Assembly (NCBI RefSeq): GCF_004028635.1
Contig: NZ_ML138678.1
Location: forward strand, 310,001-374,000
From: Streptomyces cyaneus
Lineage (GTDB): Bacteria > Actinomycetota > Actinomycetes > Streptomycetales > Streptomycetaceae
DNA length: 64,000 bases
Direction of reading: 5' to 3'
Every line of letters starts with the position of its first letter. The stretch's first letter is position 1. The translations under genes and the position numbers were made by a program. Positions 26,966-36,103 of the stretch are shown one piece after another. Below the pieces are notes generated by a model. The model was not told where the DNA came from. It saw only the letters and a program-made list of their open reading frames with translations, and ran no database searches.

Positions 26966-27637
26966 GTGGCCATCCGCGTCCTACTGGTCGACGACCAGCC
27001 GCTGCTGCGTACCGGCTTCCGGATGATCCTGGAAGCGGAGCAGGACCTTGCGGTCGTGGGCGAGGCCGGTGACGGCCTCCAAGCTCTCGACCAGGTGCGG
27101 GCCCTGCAACCCGACGTGGTTCTGATGGACATCCGCATGCCTCGGATGGACGGTGTCGAGGCGACACGGCAGATCACCGGGCCGGGGCGGGACGGCCCGG
27201 CGAAGGTGCTGGTGCTGACCACCTTCGATCTCGATGAGTACGTGGTGGAGGCGCTGAAGGCAGGTGCCAGTGGCTTTCTGCTGAAGGATGCCCCGGCCAA
27301 TGAGCTGGTGCAGGCGATCCGTGTGGTCGCCGCCGGTGAGGCGATGCTCGCGCCGAGCATCACGCGCCGGCTGCTCGACAAGTACGCCACGCATCTGCCC
27401 TCCGGCGACGAGCCCGTCCCGGACACTCTGCACACGCTCACCGACCGCGAGGTGGAGGTGTTGAAGCTGGTGGCGCGGGGCCTGTCCAACGCGGAGATCG
27501 CCGCCGATCTGTTCGTCAGCGAGACCACCGTGAAGACGCACGTCGGCCATGTGCTCACCAAGCTCGGTCTGCGGGACCGGGTGCAGGCCGCGGTGTACGC
27601 GTACGAGAGCGGGCTGGTGCGCCCCGGCGCACAGTAA
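26966..27637 (+). CDS. NarL/LuxR-family response regulator (orphan)
   Basis: The 223-residue protein has a receiver domain (IRVLLVDDQPLLRTGF) with the phospho-acceptor Asp in VVLMDIRMPRMDG near residue 54. A C-terminal LuxR helix-turn-helix follows (LTDREVEVLKLVARGLSNAEIAADLFVSETTVKTHV). No histidine kinase lies next to it, so its sensor is encoded elsewhere. The GTG start has AAGGAG upstream. A strong hairpin ends the transcript. Confidence 0.92.
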   Translation: MAIRVLLVDDQPLLRTGFRMILEAEQDLAVVGEAGDGLQALDQVRALQPDVVLMDIRMPRMDGVEATRQITGPGRDGPAKVLVLTTFDLDEYVVEALKAGASGFLLKDAPANELVQAIRVVAAGEAMLAPSITRRLLDKYATHLPSGDEPVPDTLHTLTDREVEVLKLVARGLSNAEIAADLFVSETTVKTHVGHVLTKLGLRDRVQAAVYAYESGLVRPGAQ

Positions 27638-27674
27638 GGCCCGCGGCTCGGCGAAGAGGTCGTGTTGCAGCGAA

Positions 27675-27706
27675 GAGGGCGCCCCTTGTCGAGAAGGGGC
27701 GCCCTC
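27675..27706. terminator. Bidirectional terminator after the response regulator
   Basis: A perfect 13-bp stem (GAGGGCGCCCCTT and complement) with a 6-base loop lies between the convergent response regulator and peptide-binding protein genes. Confidence 0.8.
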
Positions 27707-27735
27707 CGTGCGTGTACGGCGGGTACGTCCGTCCG

Positions 27736-29316
27736 TCAGCCCTTGCTGAGCTCCCAGAAGCGGAAGACGGTGGAGGCGTCGAGGCAGTACTCCAGGCCGT
27801 AGACGTTGTCGCGGACAACGGCGTACTGCTTGGCCTGCCAGACCGGGAGGACGGGCAGTTCCTTGGCCACGATGTCCTGGAGCCGGCCGAACTCGTCGTC
27901 GGTCGCGGAGCGGTCGCTCTCGGCGGCGGTGCGCGGGATGAGCGTGCTGGTGATCGAGTTGTTGCTGTAGTTGTTGCTCAGCACGTTGCCCTTGCCGAAG
28001 AAGGGGGCCGTGAAGTTGTCGGCGTCCGGGTAGTCCGGGATCCAGCCCTTCACGTACACGCCGTACTTGCCGTCGGCGATGTCCTTCTCGTACTGGTCGA
28101 ACGCGACGGACTGCACGTCGGCGTCGAACAGGCCGCTGTCGTTGAGCTGCTGCGCTATCGCCTTCAACTCCTGGTCGGTGGCGGGGCCGTAGCGCGAGGG
28201 GGTGGACCACAGGGTCAGCTTGACCTTGCCGGTGATGCCGTCGTCCTGCAGCGCGGCGGCGGCCTTGGCCTTGGAGGGGCGGGCGCCGTAGGTGTCGAAG
28301 AAGGCCGTGTTGTGGCCGCCGATGCCGGCCGGGATGATCGAGTACAGCGGGCTCGCGGTGCCCTGGTAGACGTCCTTGATGAGGGCGTCGCGGTCGATGA
28401 GGTAGGCGATGGCCTTGCGGACGCCGAGCTTGCCGGCGACCGGGTCGTCCATGTTGAAGACCAGGTGCTGGACCTCGGCGCTGCTGCCCTCGACGACCTC
28501 GACTCCCGAGTCGCCGCCGGACTTCTCGATGTCGGCGATGTCGCCCGCGGTGAGGCCTCGGTAGGCGATGTCGACCTCGCCTGCGCTCAGGGCCTTCTTC
28601 AGGGCGTCCTGGTCGCCGTGGAAGAACTTCAGCGTCACACCGGAGTTCTGCACCTCGGCGGTGCCCTTGTAGTACTCGTTGACGGAGAAGACGGCCTCTT
28701 CGTCGTCGAGGTTGTCCAGCTTGTAGGGGCCGGAGCCGACCGCGTCACCGTCCTTGCGCAGGCCCTGCGCGTCGTACTGCTCCTCGTCGACGATGGAGCC
28801 GGCGCCGGAGGCGATCTTGCTGGGGAAGGTGGCGTCGGGGGTGTTGAGCCGGAAGACGACGGTCTTGTCGTCCGGGGTCTCGACCTTGTCGAGCGTGGGG
28901 AACATGACCGCGGGACCGTCGGGGTCGTTGATCTTCAGCATGCGGTCGAAGGAGAACTTGACGTCCTCGGAGGTGAGCGCGTCACCGTTGCTGAACTTCA
29001 GCCCGTCCCGCAGGGTGCACTTGTAGACCTTCGCCTCCGTGTCGGAGAAGGCGCACTGCTCGGCGGCCTCGGGCTGCGGTTCGGTGGCGCCCTTGGGGAA
29101 GCTGAGCAGCGACTGGAAGACGTTGTTGAACAACAGCCACGAGCCGGGGTCGTAGCCGGAGGCGGGGTCGGTGGCCAGGACGTCGTCAGACATCCCCATG
29201 ACCACCGAGGTGCCGGTCCCCCCGGAGTCCCCCGTTTCGGTTCCACAGCCGGTCAGCAGGCCGGAGGCCAGCCCTGCCACGACGGGCAGGACCGGCCACT
29301 GGTTGCGCATGTTCAC
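27736..29316 (-). CDS. Oligopeptide-type ABC substrate-binding lipoprotein (family 5), copy 1
   Basis: The 526-residue protein has a lipoprotein signal (PVLPVVAGLASGLLTGC). The SBP family 5 fold follows, with CTLRDGLKFSNGDALTSEDVKFSFDRML and the C-terminal lobe ending in the conserved VLPVWQAKQYAV. Such proteins capture peptides or similar solutes for an ABC importer. No permease or ATPase gene is adjacent. A paralogue lies directly upstream. The GTG at 29316 has AAGG nine bases upstream; the ATG two codons later is also possible. Confidence 0.88.
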   Translation of the reverse strand: MNMRNQWPVLPVVAGLASGLLTGCGTETGDSGGTGTSVVMGMSDDVLATDPASGYDPGSWLLFNNVFQSLLSFPKGATEPQPEAAEQCAFSDTEAKVYKCTLRDGLKFSNGDALTSEDVKFSFDRMLKINDPDGPAVMFPTLDKVETPDDKTVVFRLNTPDATFPSKIASGAGSIVDEEQYDAQGLRKDGDAVGSGPYKLDNLDDEEAVFSVNEYYKGTAEVQNSGVTLKFFHGDQDALKKALSAGEVDIAYRGLTAGDIADIEKSGGDSGVEVVEGSSAEVQHLVFNMDDPVAGKLGVRKAIAYLIDRDALIKDVYQGTASPLYSIIPAGIGGHNTAFFDTYGARPSKAKAAAALQDDGITGKVKLTLWSTPSRYGPATDQELKAIAQQLNDSGLFDADVQSVAFDQYEKDIADGKYGVYVKGWIPDYPDADNFTAPFFGKGNVLSNNYSNNSITSTLIPRTAAESDRSATDDEFGRLQDIVAKELPVLPVWQAKQYAVVRDNVYGLEYCLDASTVFRFWELSKG

Positions 29317-29376
29317 GTACGAGTGCCTTGTCGTCGGTTGTGAGATGCCCGGGCCTCGTCCTGGATCCCGGGCCGG

Positions 29377-29406
29377 ACCCGGCGCGCCTGGTCGGGGGCG
29401 CCGGGT
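29377..29406 (-). terminator. Hairpin between the two binding-protein genes
   Basis: A 9-bp perfect stem (ACCCGGCGC and complement) with a 12-base loop lies just after the stop of copy 2 and 61 bp before the start of copy 1, so the two genes are probably separate transcripts. Confidence 0.45.
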
Positions 29407-29417
29407 GGGGGGAGACG

Positions 29418-31022
29418 TCAGCCGCTCACGCCGCGGCCGAGCTCCCACAGCTGAAGGGTCGAGGAGGAGTTGAGCGCGTACGCCGTACCGGTGACGTCGT
29501 CGCCCGCGGCGACGTACTGCTTGCCCTGCCACAGCGGCAGCACGGGCACGTCATTGGCGACGATGTCCTGAATGTCCGTCAGGCTGCTGGAGGCGGACAG
29601 CCGGTCGGCCGCGCGGCGGGACTCCGGGATGAGGGTGTTGCGGATCGTGCTGTTGGCGTACGGCGAGCCGAGGAAGTTGTCCTTGTCGAGGAACGGCGCG
29701 AGGTAGTTGTCGGCATCCGGGAAGTCCGGGAACCAGCCCATGCCGTAGACGTCGTACTCGCCCTTCTGCTCGGCGGGGCGGAATGTCGCCCAGGGGGTGC
29801 CCTGGATGTCGACGTCGAACAGGCCGCTGTCGTTCAGCTGCTTCTGCAGCAGCTCGAACTCCTTCTTGGTGGCCGAGCCGTAGTGGTCGGTGGTGTAGTG
29901 CAGGGTCAGCTTCACCGGGGTGGTGATGCCTGCCTTCTCCAGCAGCGACTTGGCCTTGGTCACGCTGGGCTCGCCGTACTGGTTGAAGAACGCGTTGGAA
30001 TGGCCCGTGATGCTGGCGGGGACCAGTGAGTACAGCGGTTCGGCCTGGGAGCCGTAGACCTTGGAGACGAGTTCGCCGCGGTCGATGACCTGCGCCATTG
30101 CCTGGCGGACGGCCTTGCTGCGTACGGCCGGGGCGTTGGTGTTGAAGGCCAGGTAGCGGATTTCCAGGCCGGACATGTCGACGAGGTCGACGGTGTCGTC
30201 GGAGTCGGCCGAGAGCTTCTTGATCAGCTCGGGCGACATGGTGCGGGTCATCAGGTCGATGTCGCCCTGGTCGAGGGCGGTGCCCATTTCGTCGGCGTTC
30301 TTGAAGTTGCGCAGTTCCACCTTGTCGTTGTTCACCTTCAGACTCCCCTTGTAGTTGGGGTTCTTGGTGAACACGGCGGAGACCAGCTCGTCGTTCTTGA
30401 CCTCGGCCTGGAGGGTGTACGGGCCGGAGCCGTCGACCTCGAAGCCGTCGCGCAGCTTGTCCTTGGCGTAGATGTCCGGGTCGACGATGCCGGCGACCGG
30501 GGTGGACAGCTTGAACGGGAAGGTGGCGTCGGCGGTCTTGAGGTGGAAGATGACCTCGCGGTCGCCCTGGGTCTCGACGGTGTCGATGGTGGACAGCAGC
30601 GCGAAGACGCCGCTGTCGGCCTTGAGGGAGCGGGCGCGGTCGATGGAGTACTTCACGTCGGCCGCGGTGACGGGGTCGCCGTTCGCGAACTTCAGGCCCT
30701 CGCGCAGGGTGCAGGCGTAGCGTTCGTTGCCGCTGTCGGTGAAGCCGCAGCTCTGGGCGGCCTCGGGCACCGGGTCGCCCTCGCCGCGCGGCTGGATCAT
30801 CAGGGTCTGCACGGTCTGGCGCAGGATGTTCCAGGTGCCGACGTCGTAGGCGTAGGCCGGGTCGAGCGGGGCGGGAGCCTCCTTCGAGGCAGTGAACGCG
30901 TCCGTGGTGCCGACGACGATCGCGTCGCCGCTGTCGCTGCCGCTGTCGGTTCCGCCGCAGGCGGCGAGAACCGGCGCGAGCAGGCCGATGACGGCCGGCA
31001 GCACCAAAGTCTTGCGGTTCAT
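29418..31022 (-). CDS. Oligopeptide-type ABC substrate-binding lipoprotein (family 5), copy 2
   Basis: The 534-residue protein has a lipoprotein signal (VLPAVIGLLAPVLAAC) and the family 5 signature CTLREGLKFANGDPVTAADVKYSIDRAR. It parallels copy 1 along the whole length, including the ends (VPVLPLWQGKQYVAAGDDVTGTAYAL), so the pair arose by duplication. The substrate is unknown and no transporter partner genes are in the window. The ATG at 31022 has GGAG ten bases upstream. Confidence 0.88.
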   Translation of the reverse strand: MNRKTLVLPAVIGLLAPVLAACGGTDSGSDSGDAIVVGTTDAFTASKEAPAPLDPAYAYDVGTWNILRQTVQTLMIQPRGEGDPVPEAAQSCGFTDSGNERYACTLREGLKFANGDPVTAADVKYSIDRARSLKADSGVFALLSTIDTVETQGDREVIFHLKTADATFPFKLSTPVAGIVDPDIYAKDKLRDGFEVDGSGPYTLQAEVKNDELVSAVFTKNPNYKGSLKVNNDKVELRNFKNADEMGTALDQGDIDLMTRTMSPELIKKLSADSDDTVDLVDMSGLEIRYLAFNTNAPAVRSKAVRQAMAQVIDRGELVSKVYGSQAEPLYSLVPASITGHSNAFFNQYGEPSVTKAKSLLEKAGITTPVKLTLHYTTDHYGSATKKEFELLQKQLNDSGLFDVDIQGTPWATFRPAEQKGEYDVYGMGWFPDFPDADNYLAPFLDKDNFLGSPYANSTIRNTLIPESRRAADRLSASSSLTDIQDIVANDVPVLPLWQGKQYVAAGDDVTGTAYALNSSSTLQLWELGRGVSG

Positions 31023-31397
31023 GCTCGGGTTTCTCCAGCTGTCGACTCCGTGTACCCGGCATGCAGGGGTGTCGCGGCGGATCACGGGGTAAGTGCGATG
31101 TTCTCGCGACGAGATTAGTCCGCGCCCGCAGGACGGTTCGCAACCACCGGAGTTGAGGGCCCATCACGGAGTGGAACCGGGTGTGGACGCAACGAAAACC
31201 TGACAGCGGAAGGATTCGTGCGCCATCCCATCAATTGGGACACAAAGACACGCGGAGAGTCACGGAAAGAGGCCGGGAGGCACGGCCCGACCGGCCTGTC
31301 GACCCCGTCCCGCGTGGCGAACGTCACAAACTGAACAGTCTTGGTGGGCACCGGAATTCAGCCATCGGGCACGTTCGAATTTCCTTGCGGAATTCTC

Positions 31398-31435
31398 GCG
31401 CTATCGATGTTGCACGCTGCGTGAACATCGAGCGC
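31398..31435 (-). terminator. Hairpin downstream of the HAD gene
   Basis: Arms GCGCT-AT-CGATGTT and AACATCG-AGCGC pair with a 2-base bulge around a 12-base loop, 11 bp after the HAD stop. The rest of the 423-bp gap at 31023-31445 should hold the promoter of binding-protein copy 2; I see no other convincing element in it. Confidence 0.5.
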
Positions 31436-31445
31436 ATTTCCGTTG

Positions 31446-32141
31446 TCACGCCGCCATCAGCCCGCGCAGAAATGCCAGATCGACCTCTTCGAGCGAGGCC
31501 ACCACGGTACGACGGGCGGCCGGGGTGATCGGCGCGACGGACGGAACGGCCACCACATGGCAGCCCGCGGCCTCGGCTGCGGCGACGCCGGTCGCCGTGT
31601 CCTCGACGACCGCGCATCGGGCCGGGTCGACGCCGAGTCCGGCCGCGGCGAGCAGGTAGGGGTCGGGGTACGGCTTGGTGCGCGGCACCTCGTCGCCGGC
31701 GACGGTCAGCGCGAAGTGCTGGGGGCCGAGCGAGGTGAGGACCCGGTCGATGATGCGCCGGTGGGAGGCGGAGACCAGGGCCGTGGGGATCTCGTAGGCG
31801 GCCAGCTCGGCCAGCAGTCGGGCGGCCCCCGGCATCAGCGGCAGGGCGCGGTCGATGCGGTCCTCGAAGCCCTGGTTGAGCAGCACCGTGAGCTCGGCGA
31901 GGGTGATGTCGGCGCCGGTGGCCTCGATCAGGAATCCGGCGCTGCGGGTCATGGGGCCGCCGACCACGACATGGCGCCAGGTGTCGTCGAGCGCGTGGCC
32001 GAGGCCGGCGAAGACCTCGACCTCGACGTCCCACCAGAAGCCCTCCGTGTCCACCAGGGTTCCGTCCATGTCGAGCAGCACGGCCTGGAGAGCTGAGCCC
32101 TCGGCCGTACGGGTTCCTGGTGCGGGGACCGTGCTGGTCAT
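31446..32141 (-). CDS. HAD-family phosphatase (beta-phosphoglucomutase-like)
   Basis: The 231-residue protein carries the HAD motifs LLDMDGTLVDTE (nucleophile Asp), ALVSASHRR (motif II) and KPYPDPYLLAAAGLGVDPARCAVVEDTATGVAAAEAAG (motifs III and IV). A helical cap of the beta-phosphoglucomutase type is inserted after motif I. It removes phosphate from a small metabolite, probably a sugar phosphate. A perfect ribosome site AAGGAGGT precedes the ATG at 32141. It lies downstream of metH but behind two hairpins. Confidence 0.9.
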   Translation of the reverse strand: MTSTVPAPGTRTAEGSALQAVLLDMDGTLVDTEGFWWDVEVEVFAGLGHALDDTWRHVVVGGPMTRSAGFLIEATGADITLAELTVLLNQGFEDRIDRALPLMPGAARLLAELAAYEIPTALVSASHRRIIDRVLTSLGPQHFALTVAGDEVPRTKPYPDPYLLAAAGLGVDPARCAVVEDTATGVAAAEAAGCHVVAVPSVAPITPAARRTVVASLEEVDLAFLRGLMAA

Positions 32142-32166
32142 CCACGTACCTCCTTGAAGGGGCGAT

Positions 32167-32197
32167 CAGGCCGGTTCCCACGAAGGGAACCGGCCTG
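32167..32197 (-). terminator. Terminator hairpin between metH and the HAD gene (distal)
   Basis: A perfect 13-bp stem (CAGGCCGGTTCCC and complement) with a 5-base loop ACGAA lies 93 bp after the metH stop and ends 26 bp upstream of the HAD start. Confidence 0.75.
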
Positions 32198-32245
32198 CGG
32201 TGGACCGACCAGTGTACGACGTGTGGCGAAGAAGTGCCGGGTTTA

Positions 32246-32271
32246 ACCGGTGTGCCCCGGGGCACACCGGT
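32246..32271 (-). terminator. Terminator palindrome directly after metH
   Basis: A perfect 26-base palindrome with half ACCGGTGTGCCCC lies 19 bp after the metH stop. Together with the next hairpin it insulates metH from the HAD gene. Confidence 0.65.
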
Positions 32272-32289
32272 CACACGCCGGGGGGCGCC

Positions 32290-35200
32290 TCATCGTGCGT
32301 TGAAGTACTTCGCCTCCGGGTGGTGGATGACGATCGCGTCCGTGGACTGCTCGGGGTGCAGCTGGAACTCCTCGGACAGGTGGACGCCGATCCGCTCCGG
32401 CTGGAGCAGGTCGGCGATCTTGGACCGGTCCTCCAGGTTCGGGCAGGCGCCGTAGCCCAGCGAGAAGCGGGCGCCCCGGTACTTCAGCGCGAACATGTCT
32501 TCGATGTCGGCCGGGTCCTCCCCGGCGAAGCCCAGCTCGGAGCGCACGCGCGCGTGCCAGTACTCGGCGAGCGCCTCGGCCAGCTGCACGGACAGGCCGT
32601 GCAGTTCGAGGTAGTCGCGGTAGGCGTTCGCCTCGAACATCCGCGCGGTCTCCTCGCCGATCCGCGAGCCGACGGTGACCACCTGGAGGCCCACGACGTC
32701 CGTCTCGCCCGACTCCTGCGGGCGGAAGAAGTCTGCGAGACACAGGCGGCGGCCGCGGCGCTGGCGCGGGAAGGTGAAGCGGGTGCTCTCGTTGCCGTGC
32801 TCGTCCAGGAGGATCAGGTCGTCGTCCTTGGAGACACAGGGGAAGTAGCCGTAGACCACGGCCGCTTCGAGGAGGTTGTCCGTCTGGAGCTTGTCGAGCA
32901 GGCCGCGCAGCCGCGGGCGGCCCTCGGTCTCGACGAGTTCCTGGTACGAGGGACCGTCTCCGGTGCGGGTCTCCTTCAGGCCCCACTGGCCCTTGAAGAG
33001 GGCGCCCTCGTCGAGCCAGGACGCGTACTCCTTGAGCTGGATGCCCTTGATGACGCGGGTGCCCCAGAACGGCGGCTCGGGGACCGGGTTGTCGGTGGCG
33101 ACGTCGGAGCGGACGTGGCCCTCTTCGGGACGCTCCTCCAGTACGGCTGTGGTGGCCGCGGTCCTGACCCGGCGCTGCTTGAGGTCGGGCAGCTTCGCGC
33201 CGGGTACGCCCCGCTTGACGCCGATCAGGGCGTCCATCAGGCGCAGGCCTTCGAACGCGTCCCGGGCGTAGCGGACTTCGCCCTGGTAGATCTCGTGCAG
33301 GTCCTGCTCGACGTACGCGCGCGTGAGGGCGGCGCCGCCGAGGATGACCGGGTAGTTCGCCGCCAGGCCGCGCTGGTTGAGCTCCTCCAGGTTCTCCTTC
33401 ATGATCACCGTGGACTTCACCAGCAGCCCGGACATGCCGATGACGTCGGCCCGGTGCTCCTCGGCGGCCTCCAGGATCGCCGAGACGGGCTGCTTGATGC
33501 CCAGGTTGACCACGTTGTAGCCGTTGTTGGACAGGATGATGTCCACGAGGTTCTTGCCGATGTCGTGCACGTCGCCGCGCACGGTGGCCAGCACGATGGT
33601 GCCCTTGCCGTCGGCGTCCGACTTCTCCATGTGCGGCTCGAGGTAGGCGACGGCGGCCTTCATCACCTCGGCGGACTGCAGGACGAACGGCAGCTGCATC
33701 TGGCCGGAGCCGAACAGCTCGCCGACGACCTTCATGCCGTCCAGGAGGGTCTCGTTGACGATGTCCAGGGCGGGTCGGGTCTGGAGAGCCGCGTCGAGGT
33801 CGGCCTCCAGGCCGTTGCGCTCGCCGTCGATGATGCGGCGCTTGAGACGCTCCTCCAGCGGGAGGGCGGCCAGCTCCTCGGCCTTGCCCGCCTTCAGGGA
33901 CTTGGCGGTGGCGCCCTCGAACAGGGCCATCAGCTTCTGCAGCGGGTCGTAGCCCTCGGCGCGCCGGTCGTAGATCAGGTCGAGGGCGGTCTGCACCTCT
34001 TCCTCGCTGAAGCGGGCGATCGGCAGGATCTTCGAGGCGTGGACGATGGCCGAGTCCAGGCCCGCCTTGACACACTCGTCGAGGAAGACGGAGTTGAGCA
34101 GGATGCGGGCGGCCGGGTTGAGGCCGAAGGAGATGTTGGACAGGCCCAGGGTGGTCTGCACATCCGGGTGGCGGCGCTTGAGTTCGCGGATCGCCTCGAT
34201 GGTGGCGATGCCGTCTCCCCGGGACTCCTCCTGGCCGGTGCAGATGGTGAAGGTCAGGGTGTCGATGAGGATGTCCGACTCGAGGATGCCCCAGTTCGTC
34301 GTGAGGTCCTCGATGAGCCGCTCGGCGATCTCGACCTTCTTCTCCGGGGTGCGGGCCTGGCCCTCCTCGTCGATGGTCAGCGCGATCAGGGCGGCGCCGT
34401 GCTCCTGGGCCAGCTTGGTGACCTTGGCGAAGCGGGACTCGGGGCCGTCGCCGTCCTCGTAGTTGACGGAGTTGATGACCGCACGGCCGCCGAGCTTCTC
34501 CAGGCCGGCCTGGATGACGTCGACCTCGGTGGAGTCCAGCACGATCGGCAGCGTGGAGGCGGTGGCGAAGCGGCCGGCCAGCTCCTCCATGTCGGCGACG
34601 CCGTCGCGGCCGACGTAGTCCACGCAGAGGTCCAGCATGTGGGCGCCCTCGCGGATCTGCTCGCGGGCCATCTCCACGCAGTCGTCCCAGCGGGCCGCCA
34701 GCATGGCCTCGCGGAACTTCTTCGAGCCGTTGGCGTTGGTGCGCTCGCCGATGGCCAGGTAGGAGGTGTCCTGGCGGAACGGCACCGTCTGGTAGAGGGA
34801 GGCGGCGCCGGGCTCGGGCTGCGGCCGGCGCTCCACGGGCGTGGCTTCCCGGACTCGCTCGACGAGCTGGCGCAGGTGCTCGGGGGTGGTGCCGCAGCAG
34901 CCGCCGATGAGGTTCAACCCGTAGTCCCGTACGAAGGTCTCCTGGGCGTCGGCCAGGCCCTCGGGGTCGAGCGGGAAGTGGGCGCCGTCCTTGGTGAGGA
35001 TCGGCAGTCCGGCGTTGGGCATGCACAGCAGCGGGGTGCGCGAGTGCCGGGCCAGGTAGCGCAGGTGCTCGCTCATCTCGGCGGGGCCGGTCGAGCAGTT
35101 CAGGCCGATCATGTCGATGCCGAGCGGCTCCAGCGCGGTCAGCGCGGCGCCGATCTCGGAGCCCAGCAGCATGGTGCCGGTCGTCTCGAAGGCCATCGAG

Positions 35201-35808
35201 ACCAGCAGCGGCACATCGGTGCCGGTCGCCTCCATGGCGCGCCGGGCGCCCAGGATCGACGACTTCGTCTGCAGCAGGTCCTGTGTGGTCTCCACGATCA
35301 GGGCGTCCGCGCCGCCGGCGAGCAGGCCCTCGGCGTTCGCCTGGAAGCCGTCGCGCAGCGTGCCGTAGCCGATGTGGCCGAGGGTCGGCAGCTTCGTACC
35401 GGGACCGATGGAGCCGAGCACCCACCGCTGGCGGCCGTCGCGGGCGCCGAACGCGTCGGCGGTCTCTCGGGCGATACGGGCGCCCGATTCGGACAGCTCG
35501 TAGACCCGGTCGGCGATGTCGTACTCGGCCATGGCCGAGTGGTTGGCGCCGAAGGTGTTGGTCTCGACGCAGTCCACGCCCGCTTCGAAGTACTCCTCGT
35601 GGACGGAGCGGACGATGTCGGGCCGGGTGAGGTTGAGGATCTCGTTGCAGCCCTCGAGGTTCTCGAAGTCGTCGAGGGTGGGTTCCTGGGCCTGCAACAT
35701 GGTGCCCATCGCTCCGTCGGCGACCACCACACGGGTGGCGAGCGCCTCTCGGAGAGCGGACACACGGGTCCGGCTGTCGGCGGAAGGGGTCGGTGGCAAC
35801 GAGGCCAT
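32290..35808 (-). CDS. metH: Cobalamin-dependent methionine synthase
   Basis: The 1172-residue enzyme has all four MetH modules. The homocysteine domain holds GAMGTML, NCSTGP and the zinc-binding GGCCGT. The methyltetrahydrofolate (pterin) domain lies around residues 350-620, with ERTNANGSKKF. The B12 domain holds DVHDIGKN, whose His coordinates cobalt, and the C-terminal reactivation domain binds SAM. It methylates homocysteine to methionine in the cytoplasm. The ATG at 35808 has AGGGAG eight bases upstream. I found no cobalamin or SAM riboswitch in the leader. A weak promoter (-10 TACCCT, 35885-35890) may be used. Confidence 0.95.
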   Translation of the reverse strand: MASLPPTPSADSRTRVSALREALATRVVVADGAMGTMLQAQEPTLDDFENLEGCNEILNLTRPDIVRSVHEEYFEAGVDCVETNTFGANHSAMAEYDIADRVYELSESGARIARETADAFGARDGRQRWVLGSIGPGTKLPTLGHIGYGTLRDGFQANAEGLLAGGADALIVETTQDLLQTKSSILGARRAMEATGTDVPLLVSMAFETTGTMLLGSEIGAALTALEPLGIDMIGLNCSTGPAEMSEHLRYLARHSRTPLLCMPNAGLPILTKDGAHFPLDPEGLADAQETFVRDYGLNLIGGCCGTTPEHLRQLVERVREATPVERRPQPEPGAASLYQTVPFRQDTSYLAIGERTNANGSKKFREAMLAARWDDCVEMAREQIREGAHMLDLCVDYVGRDGVADMEELAGRFATASTLPIVLDSTEVDVIQAGLEKLGGRAVINSVNYEDGDGPESRFAKVTKLAQEHGAALIALTIDEEGQARTPEKKVEIAERLIEDLTTNWGILESDILIDTLTFTICTGQEESRGDGIATIEAIRELKRRHPDVQTTLGLSNISFGLNPAARILLNSVFLDECVKAGLDSAIVHASKILPIARFSEEEVQTALDLIYDRRAEGYDPLQKLMALFEGATAKSLKAGKAEELAALPLEERLKRRIIDGERNGLEADLDAALQTRPALDIVNETLLDGMKVVGELFGSGQMQLPFVLQSAEVMKAAVAYLEPHMEKSDADGKGTIVLATVRGDVHDIGKNLVDIILSNNGYNVVNLGIKQPVSAILEAAEEHRADVIGMSGLLVKSTVIMKENLEELNQRGLAANYPVILGGAALTRAYVEQDLHEIYQGEVRYARDAFEGLRLMDALIGVKRGVPGAKLPDLKQRRVRTAATTAVLEERPEEGHVRSDVATDNPVPEPPFWGTRVIKGIQLKEYASWLDEGALFKGQWGLKETRTGDGPSYQELVETEGRPRLRGLLDKLQTDNLLEAAVVYGYFPCVSKDDDLILLDEHGNESTRFTFPRQRRGRRLCLADFFRPQESGETDVVGLQVVTVGSRIGEETARMFEANAYRDYLELHGLSVQLAEALAEYWHARVRSELGFAGEDPADIEDMFALKYRGARFSLGYGACPNLEDRSKIADLLQPERIGVHLSEEFQLHPEQSTDAIVIHHPEAKYFNAR

Positions 35809-36012
35809 GAAGGGGCTCCCTGGAGTGCGACGGCTGTCGGCTTTGCGCCCTTGTGGAACCGTCCCGCACAGGGCGCACGCCGCCAGGGTAGCCGGGACCG
35901 CCACCAAATGGTCAGGGCGTCCACGGGGCGGGACGAGGATGACGGCGGGGCCGATTCCCGGATACGGGTGACGCAACAGAAGGGGACGGATGCCGACCGA
36001 CCATTAGCGGGA

Positions 36013-36050
36013 GGTCGGCATGGACTAGTAGTGTTCGACATTGCCGAACA
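36013..36050 (+). promoter_or_regulatory. Candidate GylR autoregulatory operator and gylR promoter
   Basis: TGTTCG-N7-CGAACA at 36032-36050 contains GTTCGACATTGCCGA. The reverse complement of 37101-37115 upstream of glpF is the same 15-mer with one difference. GGTCGGCAT at 36013-36021 (and inverted at 35990-35998) repeats the other half of the glpF site. A TAGTAG -10-like element at 36026-36031 places the dyad at the transcription start, which suits repression. Confidence 0.55.
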
Positions 36051-36103
36051 GCGGCAGCGACGTCGCATGGTCGACGCTCGAAGGGGACGGAGGCAGTACG
36101 GCG

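Noticed and set aside
35809..36012. Cobalamin riboswitch upstream of metH
   Set aside because: No B12-box-like sequence or suitable fold is visible in the 200 bases before the metH start.
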